Of a stretch of 64,000 nt of DNA, positions 43,034 to 52,693 are shown in pieces. The position numbers were made by a program, and so were the translations under genes. The stretch covers positions 3,359,725-3,423,724 of the forward strand of contig NZ_AP018248.1 of assembly GCF_002368295.1 (NCBI RefSeq), read 5' to 3'. Source of the DNA: Tolypothrix tenuis PCC 7101. GTDB taxonomy: Bacteria > Cyanobacteriota > Cyanobacteriia > Cyanobacteriales > Nostocaceae. Below the pieces are notes generated by a model. That model did no database searches and was not told where the DNA came from. It was given only the letters and a program-made list of their open reading frames with translations. The number at the start of each line of letters is the position of its first letter. Positions within the stretch are counted from its first letter, which is position 1.

Positions 43034-44623
43034 TTAACTAACTCCAGCTTCAGCCTTTTCCTTCACAGGTGGTACATAGGGTTTCTCTGCACCTTGGGCG
43101 AGATATTCTGCTAGCTGGCTTTCTATTTGATCGCGTACAATTTGGCGATATTCCAGAAAATGCTCGTTATGGGCACAAGCTGAAAGGTAATGCTCGGCAA
43201 CTCCAGGGTTTCGCTTGATCATGCTAAATAAGTGATGCCAGAATTTCCAGCGAGTTTCGCGTTTAATGCCTTGTCGCCAAATGACAATCAATAGCGCCTT
43301 AATTACTATCAATTCTGGCCATTTAAATGGTGCTTTCCAACTGGGCGCACCCATCATTAAAAAGCAGCGATAGGTACGATCCAAATACTTTACTGGATCG
43401 TATAAAGCACAAAATGCTTCTATGTATTCTCTCGCAATATCTTCCAGGGGACGGGTAGCAACAAAGTTCATCAAAGTAGTCTGATTGATGTTGCCGTCTT
43501 TGTTTTCCCGTAATCTGCCTTCTTTTTTCAGGCGATGCCACAAGGCTGTATTGGGTAGCGCTTGTAACATAGCGAAAGTAGTAGAAGGAATGGCAGCTTG
43601 TTCAGCAAACCGGACAATGCGATCGCCTGCACCTGCTTTTTCCCCATCAAACCCAATGATAAACCCAGCCATTGGGCGCAATCCGGCTTTAATGATGGTT
43701 TGCACTGCCTCTGTAAGGGAACTGCGAGTATTTTGAAATTTCTTCGTCAGTTGCAAGCTATCTTCATCTGGGGTTTCAATTCCCAAAAATACCGCCGCAA
43801 AACCAGATTCCACCATCAATTCCATTAATTCTGGATCTTGTGCTAAATCCACAGAGGCTTCGGTATCAAAGCGGAAAGGATATTGATGTTCTTGCATCCA
43901 AACTTTTAACTCTTTGAGCAACAATTTCACATTGCGTTTGTTGCCAATAAAGTTGTCATCCACCATGAACACACCCCGCCGCCAACCTAATTCATAGAGG
44001 TAATCCAACTCTGCTAACAATTGGGCTGGGGTTTTGGTACGTGGTTTGCGGCCATAGAGAACAATAATGTCGCAGAATTCGCATTGGAAGGGACAACCCC
44101 GCGAAAACTGCACGGACATCATGTCGTAAGCATCAAATTCTAATAAATCAAAGCGGGGTACTGGTGTGATTGTTACATCTGGTTTTTCATCTGTGCGGAA
44201 AGTACCAGAGGTTTCGCCCCGTTGAATCGCCTCAACGAACATAGGTAAGGTGATTTCCCCTTCATCGAGAATTAGAAAATCTGCGCCGACATTTTGCACT
44301 TCATGGGGTGTAGAAGTGGGGTAGGGGCCGCCCACGGCGACTAACTTACCACGCCGCTTTGCTTCTTGGATTTGGTCTAGCAAGTCCTGTTTCTGGACAA
44401 TCATGGCGGAGAAAATGACGACATCAGCCCAAGCCCATTCGGCTTCGGTGACTGGGCGAATGTTGCGATCTACGAGTTTATATTCCCATTCTTGGGGGAG
44501 AATTGCCGCCACTGTTACTAAACCTAAAGGTGGTAACAAAACCTTGCGATCGACTAACGCCAAAATTTTTTCATAAGACCAAAAGGTTTTGGGAAATATG
44601 GGATACACCAGCAGGACTCGCAT
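43034..44623 (-). CDS. B12-binding radical SAM protein with DUF4070
   Basis: 529 residues. N-terminal cobalamin-binding domain (about 1-130: LLVYPIFPKTFWSYEK, VAVGGPYPTSTP). Radical SAM core with the cluster motif CPFQCEFC near 177 and the following FMVDDNFIGNKRNV. The C-terminal DUF4070 region (about 380-520) includes ALPNTALWHRLKKEGRL and MMGAPSWK. This architecture is shared by the hopanoid C-2 methylase HpnP and by many uncharacterised cyanobacterial proteins. Without comparison I cannot choose, so methyl transfer to an unactivated carbon is only one possibility. Monocistronic. Confidence 0.85.
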   Translation of the reverse strand: MRVLLVYPIFPKTFWSYEKILALVDRKVLLPPLGLVTVAAILPQEWEYKLVDRNIRPVTEAEWAWADVVIFSAMIVQKQDLLDQIQEAKRRGKLVAVGGPYPTSTPHEVQNVGADFLILDEGEITLPMFVEAIQRGETSGTFRTDEKPDVTITPVPRFDLLEFDAYDMMSVQFSRGCPFQCEFCDIIVLYGRKPRTKTPAQLLAELDYLYELGWRRGVFMVDDNFIGNKRNVKLLLKELKVWMQEHQYPFRFDTEASVDLAQDPELMELMVESGFAAVFLGIETPDEDSLQLTKKFQNTRSSLTEAVQTIIKAGLRPMAGFIIGFDGEKAGAGDRIVRFAEQAAIPSTTFAMLQALPNTALWHRLKKEGRLRENKDGNINQTTLMNFVATRPLEDIAREYIEAFCALYDPVKYLDRTYRCFLMMGAPSWKAPFKWPELIVIKALLIVIWRQGIKRETRWKFWHHLFSMIKRNPGVAEHYLSACAHNEHFLEYRQIVRDQIESQLAEYLAQGAEKPYVPPVKEKAEAGVS

Positions 44624-45024
44624 ACAGTATCAATCCTCACACTTTGATTGTTATTTCACTTTAACGAAAATCAAGGCTCATTGACTTTTTATCTCAGCAG
44701 GTTCAGCTGTTTACTCAATTTTTTCCTCAGTTGAGAAAAGTTTTCGTCGCACAAGGGCAAAAAGAAGAATGTAATTGTATGGTCTTAAATCTGAGTATAA
44801 AGGTTCCAATCAAAGGTTAGATTCCCATAAATATTAGGTATTGATTGCTTATCCAAATTTTACTTCTTTGGGTGGTAGTAGTTTATCTAGATATGATTAA
44901 CAGGTGATAACTTTGCCTTAATGTGAATCAGGACTACTCTCAGGTCAGCCCCTGTGCGTAAGTCAAAAGCCCCGAAATATATTTCGGGGCTTGTACCTTT
45001 TTCTTTCTGGTCACAGTCTTGCTT
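44624..45024. other. intergenic region between radical SAM and sensor kinase genes
   Basis: Upstream region of the radical SAM gene; no ORF. Ends with a 26-bp palindrome at 44967-44992, listed as a terminator. Confidence 0.5.
44967..44992 (-). terminator. terminator of GAF sensor kinase gene
   Basis: Perfect 26-bp palindrome with AAGCCCCGAAATA as left half, 32 bp after the kinase stop. On the minus strand it ends GGGGCTTTTGACTT. Confidence 0.7.
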
Positions 45025-47001
45025 CTACATTTGAATAGGAATCTCAATTAAAAATTCAGTTCCTTCTCCTAATGTAGAAATACAATTGAGTTGCCCTTGA
45101 TGCCTTTCCACAATAATTTGATAACTGATTGATAACCCTAAACCAGTTCCTTGTCCCACAGGTTTAGTAGTAAAGAATGGATCAAATATCTGTTTCTGCA
45201 CCTCTGGAGTCATACCTAATGCATTATCTTTAATACTAATTAAAACTCTATCTTCTTTCACTGAAGTTTTAATTATAATACTAGGAATAGCAGTGGTAGA
45301 TTGCCAATGTTCTACATTTGCTTTTAAGGCATAAATTGCATTATTCAGAATATTCAGAAAAACCTGATTTAACTGGTTAACATAACAACTAACCTTGGGC
45401 AGTTGTCCATAATATTTAATTATCTGAATATTAGGTAACTGACTATTGATTACTAACTGATGATTCAGAATCATTAATGTATTATCTATGCCTTCATGAA
45501 TATCTACCGACTTCGTTGTTGCTTCATCTAGTCGTGAGAAGTTACGCAATCCTAGCACAATGTTTTTAATTCTCTCACTACCTACTGTCATAGATTGCAT
45601 CAACTTAGGTAAATCTTGACATAAATACTGCAAATCGATAGCTTTAATTTTGGATGCTATAGTAGGATTTGCTTCGGGATATTGCTCTTGATAAACTGCA
45701 ATTAAATTTAGTAAATCATCAATATATTGATTTGCATATTCTAGATTACCAGCTATAAAACTAATCGGATTGTTAATTTCATGGGCAACCCCTGCTACCA
45801 TTTGTCCAAGACTAGACATTTTTTCACTATGAACCAATTGCGCTTGTGTTGTTTGGAGATCTAGCAGCGCTCTTCTTAATTCAGTGGTGCGTTCTTCAAC
45901 TTTCCGCTCTAATTCATTATTAGCCTTTTGCAGAGCTTCTGCGGCTCTAGCTGTTTCTGTGGCAATACTAGCAATATGAGTAGCTGTTTTCAGAATTTCT
46001 AGATGATGCGGAGTCGGATGACAGGGAAATTTATGAGATATCGCAAATGTCCCTAAGACTTCACCATTGTGTGAAGTAAAAGGTGATGACCAACAAGCTC
46101 TAATATTGTAGCTCAAAGCGAAATCTCGAAAATCAGCCCATAATGGATCATTAGCAATATCATTAACAAATACTGTATCTCCTCTATAAGCCGCAGTTCC
46201 ACAAGAACCACAATTTTCACCAATCATCAAACCATCAACACCTTTAGCAAATTCCTCTGGTAGAGTTGGTGCTGCTCCTCCCCGCAGTCGGCGTTTGTCC
46301 TGATCTACAACTAAAATTGAGCAATAAGCTCCAGGTAATTGTTGCTCTAATAAAATACACAGATTATTAAAAATTTCATATAAGTTAACTCCAAAGGCAA
46401 CTTGTTCTAAAACCTGGCTTTGGGTATACACTAATGCTTCTGATAGCTTGCGTTCAATCGCTGTAGCTAAAACATGGGTTACAGATTGTAAAAAATGAAT
46501 ATCTTCAGGAGAAAAATCTCTGGACTCAGTAGCATATACTTCCAGAAAACCTAAAGGTTTAGTCGCACCAGTAATTAGTACACTTAAACCAGCAACACTT
46601 TCAGGTGGAGAAGGAATAGCAAAATGTTCTATCTGACAAGCGGCTGTATTAATATTAATAATTTTTTGCCTCTCGTCCAAGATTTTTTTTAATCCTTGAT
46701 TAATTCCCACATGAATTTCATAAGCATCTGTGGTTAAAGACGATTCTCCAAGACTAGCTACTTTACGCAGAGAATTCCCATCTGAAAGTACTTGCCAAAT
46801 TCTACTATATTTAATATTTAATATTTGAGATACTAAAGCGACTGTATCTTGGAATAAGTAGGACAAGTCAATTCCTGACAATGCTTTTTGTCCTAGTAAA
46901 TTTACAGCGGCTGCATAGCTGACATTAGTTGATAAATTATCAATGCTATCGGAGTTAAGTGATTGTTCTGTGTTGCTGGATGAAGGGAAATTTAATTTCA
47001 T
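45025..47001 (-). CDS. GAF-domain sensor histidine kinase
   Basis: 658 residues, soluble. First GAF at about 25-180, second at about 195-350 (with NCGSCGTAAYRGDTVFVNDI, the PxxC-like GAF-2 pattern). A coiled linker (NNELERKVEERTTELRRALL) leads to HisKA with SSLGQMVAGVAHEINNPISF. The ATPase domain has NILNNAIYAL, GTGLGLSISY and ISTLGEGTEFLIEIP. All catalytic boxes are present. No receiver is attached and no response regulator is next to it, so it is an orphan kinase. The signal is unknown. Confidence 0.92.
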   Translation of the reverse strand: MKLNFPSSSNTEQSLNSDSIDNLSTNVSYAAAVNLLGQKALSGIDLSYLFQDTVALVSQILNIKYSRIWQVLSDGNSLRKVASLGESSLTTDAYEIHVGINQGLKKILDERQKIININTAACQIEHFAIPSPPESVAGLSVLITGATKPLGFLEVYATESRDFSPEDIHFLQSVTHVLATAIERKLSEALVYTQSQVLEQVAFGVNLYEIFNNLCILLEQQLPGAYCSILVVDQDKRRLRGGAAPTLPEEFAKGVDGLMIGENCGSCGTAAYRGDTVFVNDIANDPLWADFRDFALSYNIRACWSSPFTSHNGEVLGTFAISHKFPCHPTPHHLEILKTATHIASIATETARAAEALQKANNELERKVEERTTELRRALLDLQTTQAQLVHSEKMSSLGQMVAGVAHEINNPISFIAGNLEYANQYIDDLLNLIAVYQEQYPEANPTIASKIKAIDLQYLCQDLPKLMQSMTVGSERIKNIVLGLRNFSRLDEATTKSVDIHEGIDNTLMILNHQLVINSQLPNIQIIKYYGQLPKVSCYVNQLNQVFLNILNNAIYALKANVEHWQSTTAIPSIIIKTSVKEDRVLISIKDNALGMTPEVQKQIFDPFFTTKPVGQGTGLGLSISYQIIVERHQGQLNCISTLGEGTEFLIEIPIQM

Positions 47002-47303
47002 AAAAAAATATTAATTATTTAATGTCTGTATTCATATTTCCCTAAAAAAGACTCCAAAGTTGATATAATTATCAAAAATTCAAAATTAAAGGCTATTTAT
47101 CAAGTAAATATTAAATAGGTGTTGAGTTAGGTCGAGGGGCAGTATTATCTCTAACATTTTAGGAGAAGATGAATTTGCTAAAGTACTTGCTGTATAAGTC
47201 TTATAGCCCTTAAATACCTGAGATAAAAGCTTTGTTGATGGTGAATGCAACCGACCATTTCCTCGACCTATGCTTGATAATATTCCCAGCAACTATCCAT
47301 TCT
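47002..47303. other. intergenic with a possible 141-bp inverted-repeat element
   Basis: AGGTCGAGG (47129-47137) is inverted as CCTCGACCT (47261-47269). The inside has no gene. It could be a degenerate MITE or coincidence. Confidence 0.35.
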
Positions 47304-48257
47304 CTAATGTCTTTTCACACCACTAATTTTCAAGACATCACTCATAGTTGCACAGTAATTTGGTAAACCAAAACTGTCGGGATTGATAGCGTTTTCGTAG
47401 GTAAAATGGCGATAGTTCATACAGAATCTATCCCAAGCAGCCATCTGAATGCGGAAGACGGCAATAATTACATTTGCCAATGATAAAGATAGCGGAATGC
47501 GAAAATAAATCTTCTTACCTAGATAGGCGCAGAGTTGTTCTACGGCTTGGTTAACAGTTAATTTCTCTTGACCTAAAACTAACTTGCGGAGTTCATTTCC
47601 AGTAGAGGGATTTTCTATTAAATATTTGACTGTGGTAGCAATGTCTTTGCCGTGGATAAAGTGGAAACTACCATCGGTTTGCAAAAATCGAATTAAATTG
47701 ACATATTTTGTAACTTCAGGAATCCCGGCTGTTAAATGAGAATAGGGTTTATTAGCATCACCACCCAAAACCAAAGTCGGAAAAACTGTAGTAATTTTCG
47801 GTGCGATCGCAAGTTTTGGTAGTTCCTGTAAACAGTGATACTTAGAACTGACGTAATCTGTGCCTATTTCCCCGGCTTCTTTGAGTGGTTGATTGTGACG
47901 ACTTAAAACGCTAGCGGTAGAAAAGTAAATTACTTGTTCGCATTTTTCTGGGTCTAGCAGCTTCAGCAATTCTAGAGTTTTATTAACATTAATATTAAAT
48001 GTTTGGTCTCCACCCCAAGCCGTTGCTGTTAGCACCGCCACATCAATTGTTGAGAGTAAGTCAGCGAACTTGCCAATTTCTTGCATATCACCTTGTAATA
48101 CGGTGATACCTGGACGCGCCTGAGTGTTGACTTGGAGTTTACTGGGGTTTCTAACTAGGAGATACAGTTCGTAATCTGTTTCTTGAATTAAGGCTTCACT
48201 TATGTAGTGACCTATACAGCCACTTGCACCAGTCACTAAAATCCGTTTCTGACTCAT
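47304..48257 (-). CDS. NAD-dependent epimerase/dehydratase-family protein
   Basis: 317 residues, extended short-chain dehydrogenase fold. NAD(P) motif GASGCIGHYISEA at 10-22, the Asp-containing QGDMQEI near 56, YFSTASVLSR in the place of the catalytic Ser/Tyr region and VSSKYHCLQELPKL giving the YxxxK motif. Substrate unknown; sugar nucleotide or terpenoid-like substrates are typical. Monocistronic, followed by a TTTA repeat on its upstream side. Confidence 0.85.
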   Translation of the reverse strand: MSQKRILVTGASGCIGHYISEALIQETDYELYLLVRNPSKLQVNTQARPGITVLQGDMQEIGKFADLLSTIDVAVLTATAWGGDQTFNINVNKTLELLKLLDPEKCEQVIYFSTASVLSRHNQPLKEAGEIGTDYVSSKYHCLQELPKLAIAPKITTVFPTLVLGGDANKPYSHLTAGIPEVTKYVNLIRFLQTDGSFHFIHGKDIATTVKYLIENPSTGNELRKLVLGQEKLTVNQAVEQLCAYLGKKIYFRIPLSLSLANVIIAVFRIQMAAWDRFCMNYRHFTYENAINPDSFGLPNYCATMSDVLKISGVKRH

Positions 48258-48462
48258 AGAGAGTTTTAAGTTTTATTTATTTATTTATTTATTTATTTAA
48301 TTTATTTAGTTGCGTGGAATGAATTTTTAGTTCCCAATGTAGCCTCAACATCAGAATATAAATTTTCTTCGTGTCTTGGTGTCTTGGTGGTTAAAAATGA
48401 TTTTTTCACCACAGAGACACTAAAACACGAAGAAGAAAAATGTACAACAGATTGACAATTGC
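48258..48462. repeat. TTTA tandem run and a dispersed hairpin repeat
   Basis: Seven TTTA-type units at about 48274-48308. An inverted repeat TTTTCTTCGTGT...ACACGAAGAAGAAA spans 48364-48437 (loop around AAAAATGATTTTTT). This matches a family of hairpins common in cyanobacterial intergenic DNA. Confidence 0.7.
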
Positions 48463-49515
48463 CTACACTAGTGCATTAAGTTGCTTTGCTGTTTCAAAGA
48501 AGAAAGCAACATTTTCTTCTGGAGTTTCTGGTAGTACGCCATGACCGAGGTTGAGAATATGGCCCCAGTTACCAGCTTTGCGAACAGTATCGAGGATGCG
48601 ATCGCGAATAAACTGTTTGGAACCAAATAATACACCAGGGTCAAGATTTCCCTGAACTTTCACGTGCTTGCCTAATCTGGCCCTTGCATCTGCCATGTCT
48701 ACTGCCCAGTCTACAGTCACAACATCTGCACCAGATTGTGCCATTCTTTCCAGCACGCCTGCACTACCGCTAACCAACAAAATTAAGGGTGTGTCGGGGT
48801 GGGTTTGCTTGACTTGCTCAAAAACCCGTCGCTGATATGGCAAAGCAAAGGTGTCATAATCTTGAGGACTCAATTGACCTGCCCAGGAGTCAAACATTTG
48901 GACAACTTGAGCACCACAGTCAATTTGGTAGCGTGCGTAAACTGCGATCGCATCTGCTAATTTCGCTAAAAATTGATGCAGAATTGTCGGGTCAGAAAAC
49001 GCCATATTCTTGATGATGGAATAGGTTTTAGAACCTTTTCCTTCTACTGCATAAGCAGCCAATGTCCACGGCGCACCGACAAAGCCTAATACCGTTGATT
49101 GATTCCCTACCTCTTGACGCAACGCCTGCAATATGGTTTTTATAAACGGCAGGGATGCTTCGGGTTCAAAGGGACGCAGGTTATCTACTTGTTCTTGAGT
49201 GCGAATGGGCGAGTGAATAATTGGCCCTTTACCTTCCGCAATGTCCATGTCAATGCCTAAACCAGGCAATGGCGTTACAATGTCGGAGAATAAAATCACC
49301 CCGTCTGGTTGAAAGGCTCTCCAAGGCTGTAGGGAAACCTCAATCGCTACTTCGGGAATTTCTGAGCGATCGCGGAAAGAAGGATACTTCTCCCTTAAAT
49401 CGCGATAAGCTTTCATGTACCTTCCCGCTTGTCGCATCATCCATACTGGAGGACGGTCTACTACTTCACCACGAGCTGCCATGAGGAGTCTAGGAGCTGT
49501 TGAGGAAACACCCAT
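48463..49515 (-). CDS. hemE: uroporphyrinogen decarboxylase
   Basis: 350 residues, usual length. Family signatures PPVWMMRQAGRYM near the N-terminus, ILFSDIVTPLPGLG, GFVGAPWTLAAYAVEG and GHILNLGHGVLPETPEENV near the end are all intact. It decarboxylates uroporphyrinogen III to coproporphyrinogen III in haem and chlorophyll synthesis. No other tetrapyrrole gene is adjacent. Confidence 0.97.
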   Translation of the reverse strand: MGVSSTAPRLLMAARGEVVDRPPVWMMRQAGRYMKAYRDLREKYPSFRDRSEIPEVAIEVSLQPWRAFQPDGVILFSDIVTPLPGLGIDMDIAEGKGPIIHSPIRTQEQVDNLRPFEPEASLPFIKTILQALRQEVGNQSTVLGFVGAPWTLAAYAVEGKGSKTYSIIKNMAFSDPTILHQFLAKLADAIAVYARYQIDCGAQVVQMFDSWAGQLSPQDYDTFALPYQRRVFEQVKQTHPDTPLILLVSGSAGVLERMAQSGADVVTVDWAVDMADARARLGKHVKVQGNLDPGVLFGSKQFIRDRILDTVRKAGNWGHILNLGHGVLPETPEENVAFFFETAKQLNALV

Positions 49516-49627
49516 TTAACACTTCATCCTAAGTCACTTTTTTATGCCACTGTTTAGCTTATCATTCTGAGATCACGCTTTTTCAGGAGGCTGGTCTCAC
49601 TCTCGTTTCTGCTTAACTTAACTTCAT

Positions 49628-50383
49628 ATGCAAGCTAATTCCAACACTTCTTCTCCTGTGACATCAACTCAGAATGTTGCCAAACCCGGAAAGTTTTTGA
49701 TCCCACGTTCTCAAGCCAGAAATTTCTTGATCAAATTTACCTTCATGACCTGTGTGGGATGGGTTGTAGGTGGCCTTGCCAGTATAGCTTTAGAAAAGCT
49801 GCTAGATAGTGTTTCTCCTGCTTTTTTTTCAGATTCTCAAATGTGGATGAACTTCGCTAACTACCTCAGCAGCGTTGTCTTTGCCTTAATTTTCGCTGCC
49901 GATCAAGCCTTAGTAATACGGCAATATGTATCTGGTTGGTGGTGGATGCTAGCTACTAGCATCGGTTGGCTGTTATCCAGTAGCGTTGCTACAGCTTGGA
50001 TTAACTATATATCATCGATTGCTGCATCTTTTAACGAAACTTTACCTCCTGAGGCGGTAGTAATTTTGGGGTTCTTGTCTACCATTTCCTATATTATTTC
50101 CGGTGTTTGGCTAGGACTTTGCCAATGGTTGGTGTTACGACGTTACACAATCAACGCTTGGTGGTGGAATTTTTTGCCTGCAGTTGCCTTCTTCTTCATC
50201 AGTACTTTAATTTGGTTGCTTTCTTTATTGCAAAATTTTATTCCCGAAGCCTACCGGACTTCGATATTGTATTGGAATGGGCAAGGATTTACAGCATTCA
50301 TTCTGGGCTTTATTCCCGCAATTGGCTTGTGTACTTTAAAAAGAAAACAAAACCACAAGAATGTTATTCCTAGTTCATCCTAA
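49628..50383 (+). CDS. cyanobacterial multi-span membrane protein, unknown
   Basis: 251 residues with about six membrane segments. Two related units carry a Q-(x)n-R-(x)n-WW pattern: ADQALVIRQYVSGWWWM and LCQWLVLRRYTINAWWW. This pattern is frequent in cyanobacterial proteins of unknown function and suggests an internal duplication. Basic, polar termini. It lies 53 bp before the oligopeptidase gene on the same strand and may be co-transcribed. Confidence 0.75.
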   Translation: MQANSNTSSPVTSTQNVAKPGKFLIPRSQARNFLIKFTFMTCVGWVVGGLASIALEKLLDSVSPAFFSDSQMWMNFANYLSSVVFALIFAADQALVIRQYVSGWWWMLATSIGWLLSSSVATAWINYISSIAASFNETLPPEAVVILGFLSTISYIISGVWLGLCQWLVLRRYTINAWWWNFLPAVAFFFISTLIWLLSLLQNFIPEAYRTSILYWNGQGFTAFILGFIPAIGLCTLKRKQNHKNVIPSSS

Positions 50384-50435
50384 GGTTATTAGGCAGCTAA
50401 ATGCTGCTTATTTGTGATTTATCAGCATAATTTTA

Positions 50436-52511
50436 ATGTCTCATAATAATTTTTTACAAAATCTTACTAAACCACCAGTTGCTGACAAACACCCAGAAGT
50501 TTTAGAGTTACATGGCGATCGCCGCATCGATAACTACTTTTGGTTACGTGATGTTGATAACCCCCAAGTCATAGCTTATTTAGAAGCAGAAAATGCTTAT
50601 ACAGCAGCGATGATGCAACACACAGAATCGCTGCAAACCAAGCTCTACAATGAAATGTTGGCACGGATTAAAGAAACTGACTTATCTGTGCCTTATCGTA
50701 AAGATAATTACTACTATTATTTACGCACTGAAGAAGGTAAAGATTATCCAATTTATTGTCGTAAAAAAGATAATTTATCAGCGCCAGAAGAAATACTTTT
50801 AGATGAAAACGAACTAGCTAAAGGACACGAATTCTTTAGTTTAGGTGTATTTGATATTAGCCCTAATCATCAAATTCTAGCTTACTCTGTTGATACTAGT
50901 GGATCTGAGCAATATACTTTATTTTTCCTCGACTTAACCACCAATCAATTATTACCAGAAACTATTCCGGATACCTATTTTTCTTTTGCTTGGGCAAACG
51001 ATAATCAAACAGTATTTTATACCAAAATTGATGATGCCAATCGTCCCTATCAACTATTTCGCCATACTTTAGGTACTGATACTGATGCAGATGTTCTCAT
51101 CTATGAGGAAGCTGATGAGCTTTATCATTTATATGTGGATAAAACCCGTAGTCAAGCATATATTTTGATGAGCTTAAGAAGCAGCATCACTACAGAAGTG
51201 CATTATTTAGATGCAAATCATCCTCAGGGGAATTGGCAATTAATTCACCCCCGGACTACAGGGATGGAATATGATGTTGACCATCATAGCGATTACTTTT
51301 ACATTGTGACTAATGATGCGGCTACTAACTTTAAATTAGTAAAAACCTTAGTAGCTTCGCCCAGTAAAGTCAATTGGCAAACGGTAATTCCCCACCAGGA
51401 AGATGTTTTGTTAACAGGAATTAGTTTATTTGCAAATCATTTAGTCATTTATGAACGTAAAGGTGGGTTAGAAACTGCGCGAGTACAAAACCTATCTACA
51501 GGTGAGGAAAGTAATATCACTTTTCCTGAGCCTACCTATGAATTTTATGAAGGCAATAACCCAGAGTTTAATACTACAATTTTGCGTTTTCATTACACTT
51601 CATTTATTACACCGCAATCTGTGTTCGATTACAACATGGAAACACAGCAGCGGGAGTTAAAAAAAGAAACAGAAGTACTTGGTGGTTACGACAGAACTCA
51701 ATATCAAAGCGAGTGGCTAATGGCTACCGCCGAAGATGGAACAAAAATTCCCATCTCGATTGTTTACAAACAGGGAATTAAAAAAGATAGCCAAAATCCT
51801 TTATTACTTACAGGTTACGGCGCTTACGGTTCTTCTTACCCAGCCACATTTTCCTCAAATCGCCTAACATTGCTAGACAGAGGAGTCGTGTTTGCCATTG
51901 CCCATATTCGTGGTGGGGAAGAAATGGGACGAAAATGGTATGAAGATGGCAAATTTTTACAGAAAAAAAACACCTTTACAGATTTTATCGCCTGTACGGA
52001 ATATTTAATTAATCAAAAATGGACAGCGAGCGATCGCCTAGTCATTACAGGCGGTAGTGCAGGCGGTTTATTAATGGGCGCAGTTATGAATCTGCGTCCC
52101 GAACTCTTCAAAGCAGTAGTCGCCCATGTCCCCTTTGTCGATATTGTCACTACAATCTTAGATACTTCATTACCCCTCTCTGCAATGGAATGGGAAGAAT
52201 GGGGTAATCCCAACGATCCAGTTTATTACGACTACATGAAATCCTATTCGCCCTACGACAATGTTGAGGCGAAAGATTACCCAGATATGTTAATTACTGC
52301 TGGCTTAAATGATTCTCGTGTCAAATATTGGGAACCAGCGAAGTGGACAGCCAAACTCAGAGAACTCAAAACCGATAACAATATTCTGCTGTTAAAAACT
52401 AATATGGGTGCAGGACATAGCGGCGCATCTGGACGCTATGAAAGTTTGCGCGAACTGGCTTTTGAGTATGCTTTTATTTTAGATAGGCTGGGACTAGGGA
52501 CTAGGGACTAG
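50436..52511 (+). CDS. oligopeptidase B (prolyl oligopeptidase family, S9A)
   Basis: 691 residues. N-terminal beta-propeller (about 70-400) and C-terminal alpha/beta hydrolase. Catalytic Ser in ITGGSAGGLLMGAV, Asp in ITAGLNDSRVKYWEP, His in NMGAGHSGASGRYE. The acidic stretches expected to bind Arg/Lys side chains are present (IRGGEEMGRKWYEDG). It cleaves small peptides after basic residues in the cytoplasm. The last codons (GLGTRD and the stop) are made from the first unit of a GGGACTA tandem repeat, so the C-terminus has been rewritten by the repeat. Confidence 0.93.
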   Translation: MSHNNFLQNLTKPPVADKHPEVLELHGDRRIDNYFWLRDVDNPQVIAYLEAENAYTAAMMQHTESLQTKLYNEMLARIKETDLSVPYRKDNYYYYLRTEEGKDYPIYCRKKDNLSAPEEILLDENELAKGHEFFSLGVFDISPNHQILAYSVDTSGSEQYTLFFLDLTTNQLLPETIPDTYFSFAWANDNQTVFYTKIDDANRPYQLFRHTLGTDTDADVLIYEEADELYHLYVDKTRSQAYILMSLRSSITTEVHYLDANHPQGNWQLIHPRTTGMEYDVDHHSDYFYIVTNDAATNFKLVKTLVASPSKVNWQTVIPHQEDVLLTGISLFANHLVIYERKGGLETARVQNLSTGEESNITFPEPTYEFYEGNNPEFNTTILRFHYTSFITPQSVFDYNMETQQRELKKETEVLGGYDRTQYQSEWLMATAEDGTKIPISIVYKQGIKKDSQNPLLLTGYGAYGSSYPATFSSNRLTLLDRGVVFAIAHIRGGEEMGRKWYEDGKFLQKKNTFTDFIACTEYLINQKWTASDRLVITGGSAGGLLMGAVMNLRPELFKAVVAHVPFVDIVTTILDTSLPLSAMEWEEWGNPNDPVYYDYMKSYSPYDNVEAKDYPDMLITAGLNDSRVKYWEPAKWTAKLRELKTDNNILLLKTNMGAGHSGASGRYESLRELAFEYAFILDRLGLGTRD

Positions 52512-52693
52512 GGACTAGGGACTAGGGACTAGGAACTGGGGATGAAAGCAATGTAGAAGCGCAGCGGCTACTCTTCTCCTGCGGAGACGCTATGCTAACG
52601 AGAACGCCTAACGACGAACCTGCAGGGTGGGAGACATACAATTTAAAATTGTGTCTTTTTCCCTCTCACAAACACCCAATGCCCAATACCCAA
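52489..52693. repeat. STRR (GGGACTA) and SDR-like sequence
   Basis: About six GGGACTA units from 52489 to 52532, overlapping the oligopeptidase stop codon. A GC-rich SDR-like patch at about 52556-52620 includes CTCCTGCGGAG. C-rich CCCAATGCCCAATACCC lies at about 52674-52692. Confidence 0.75.
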
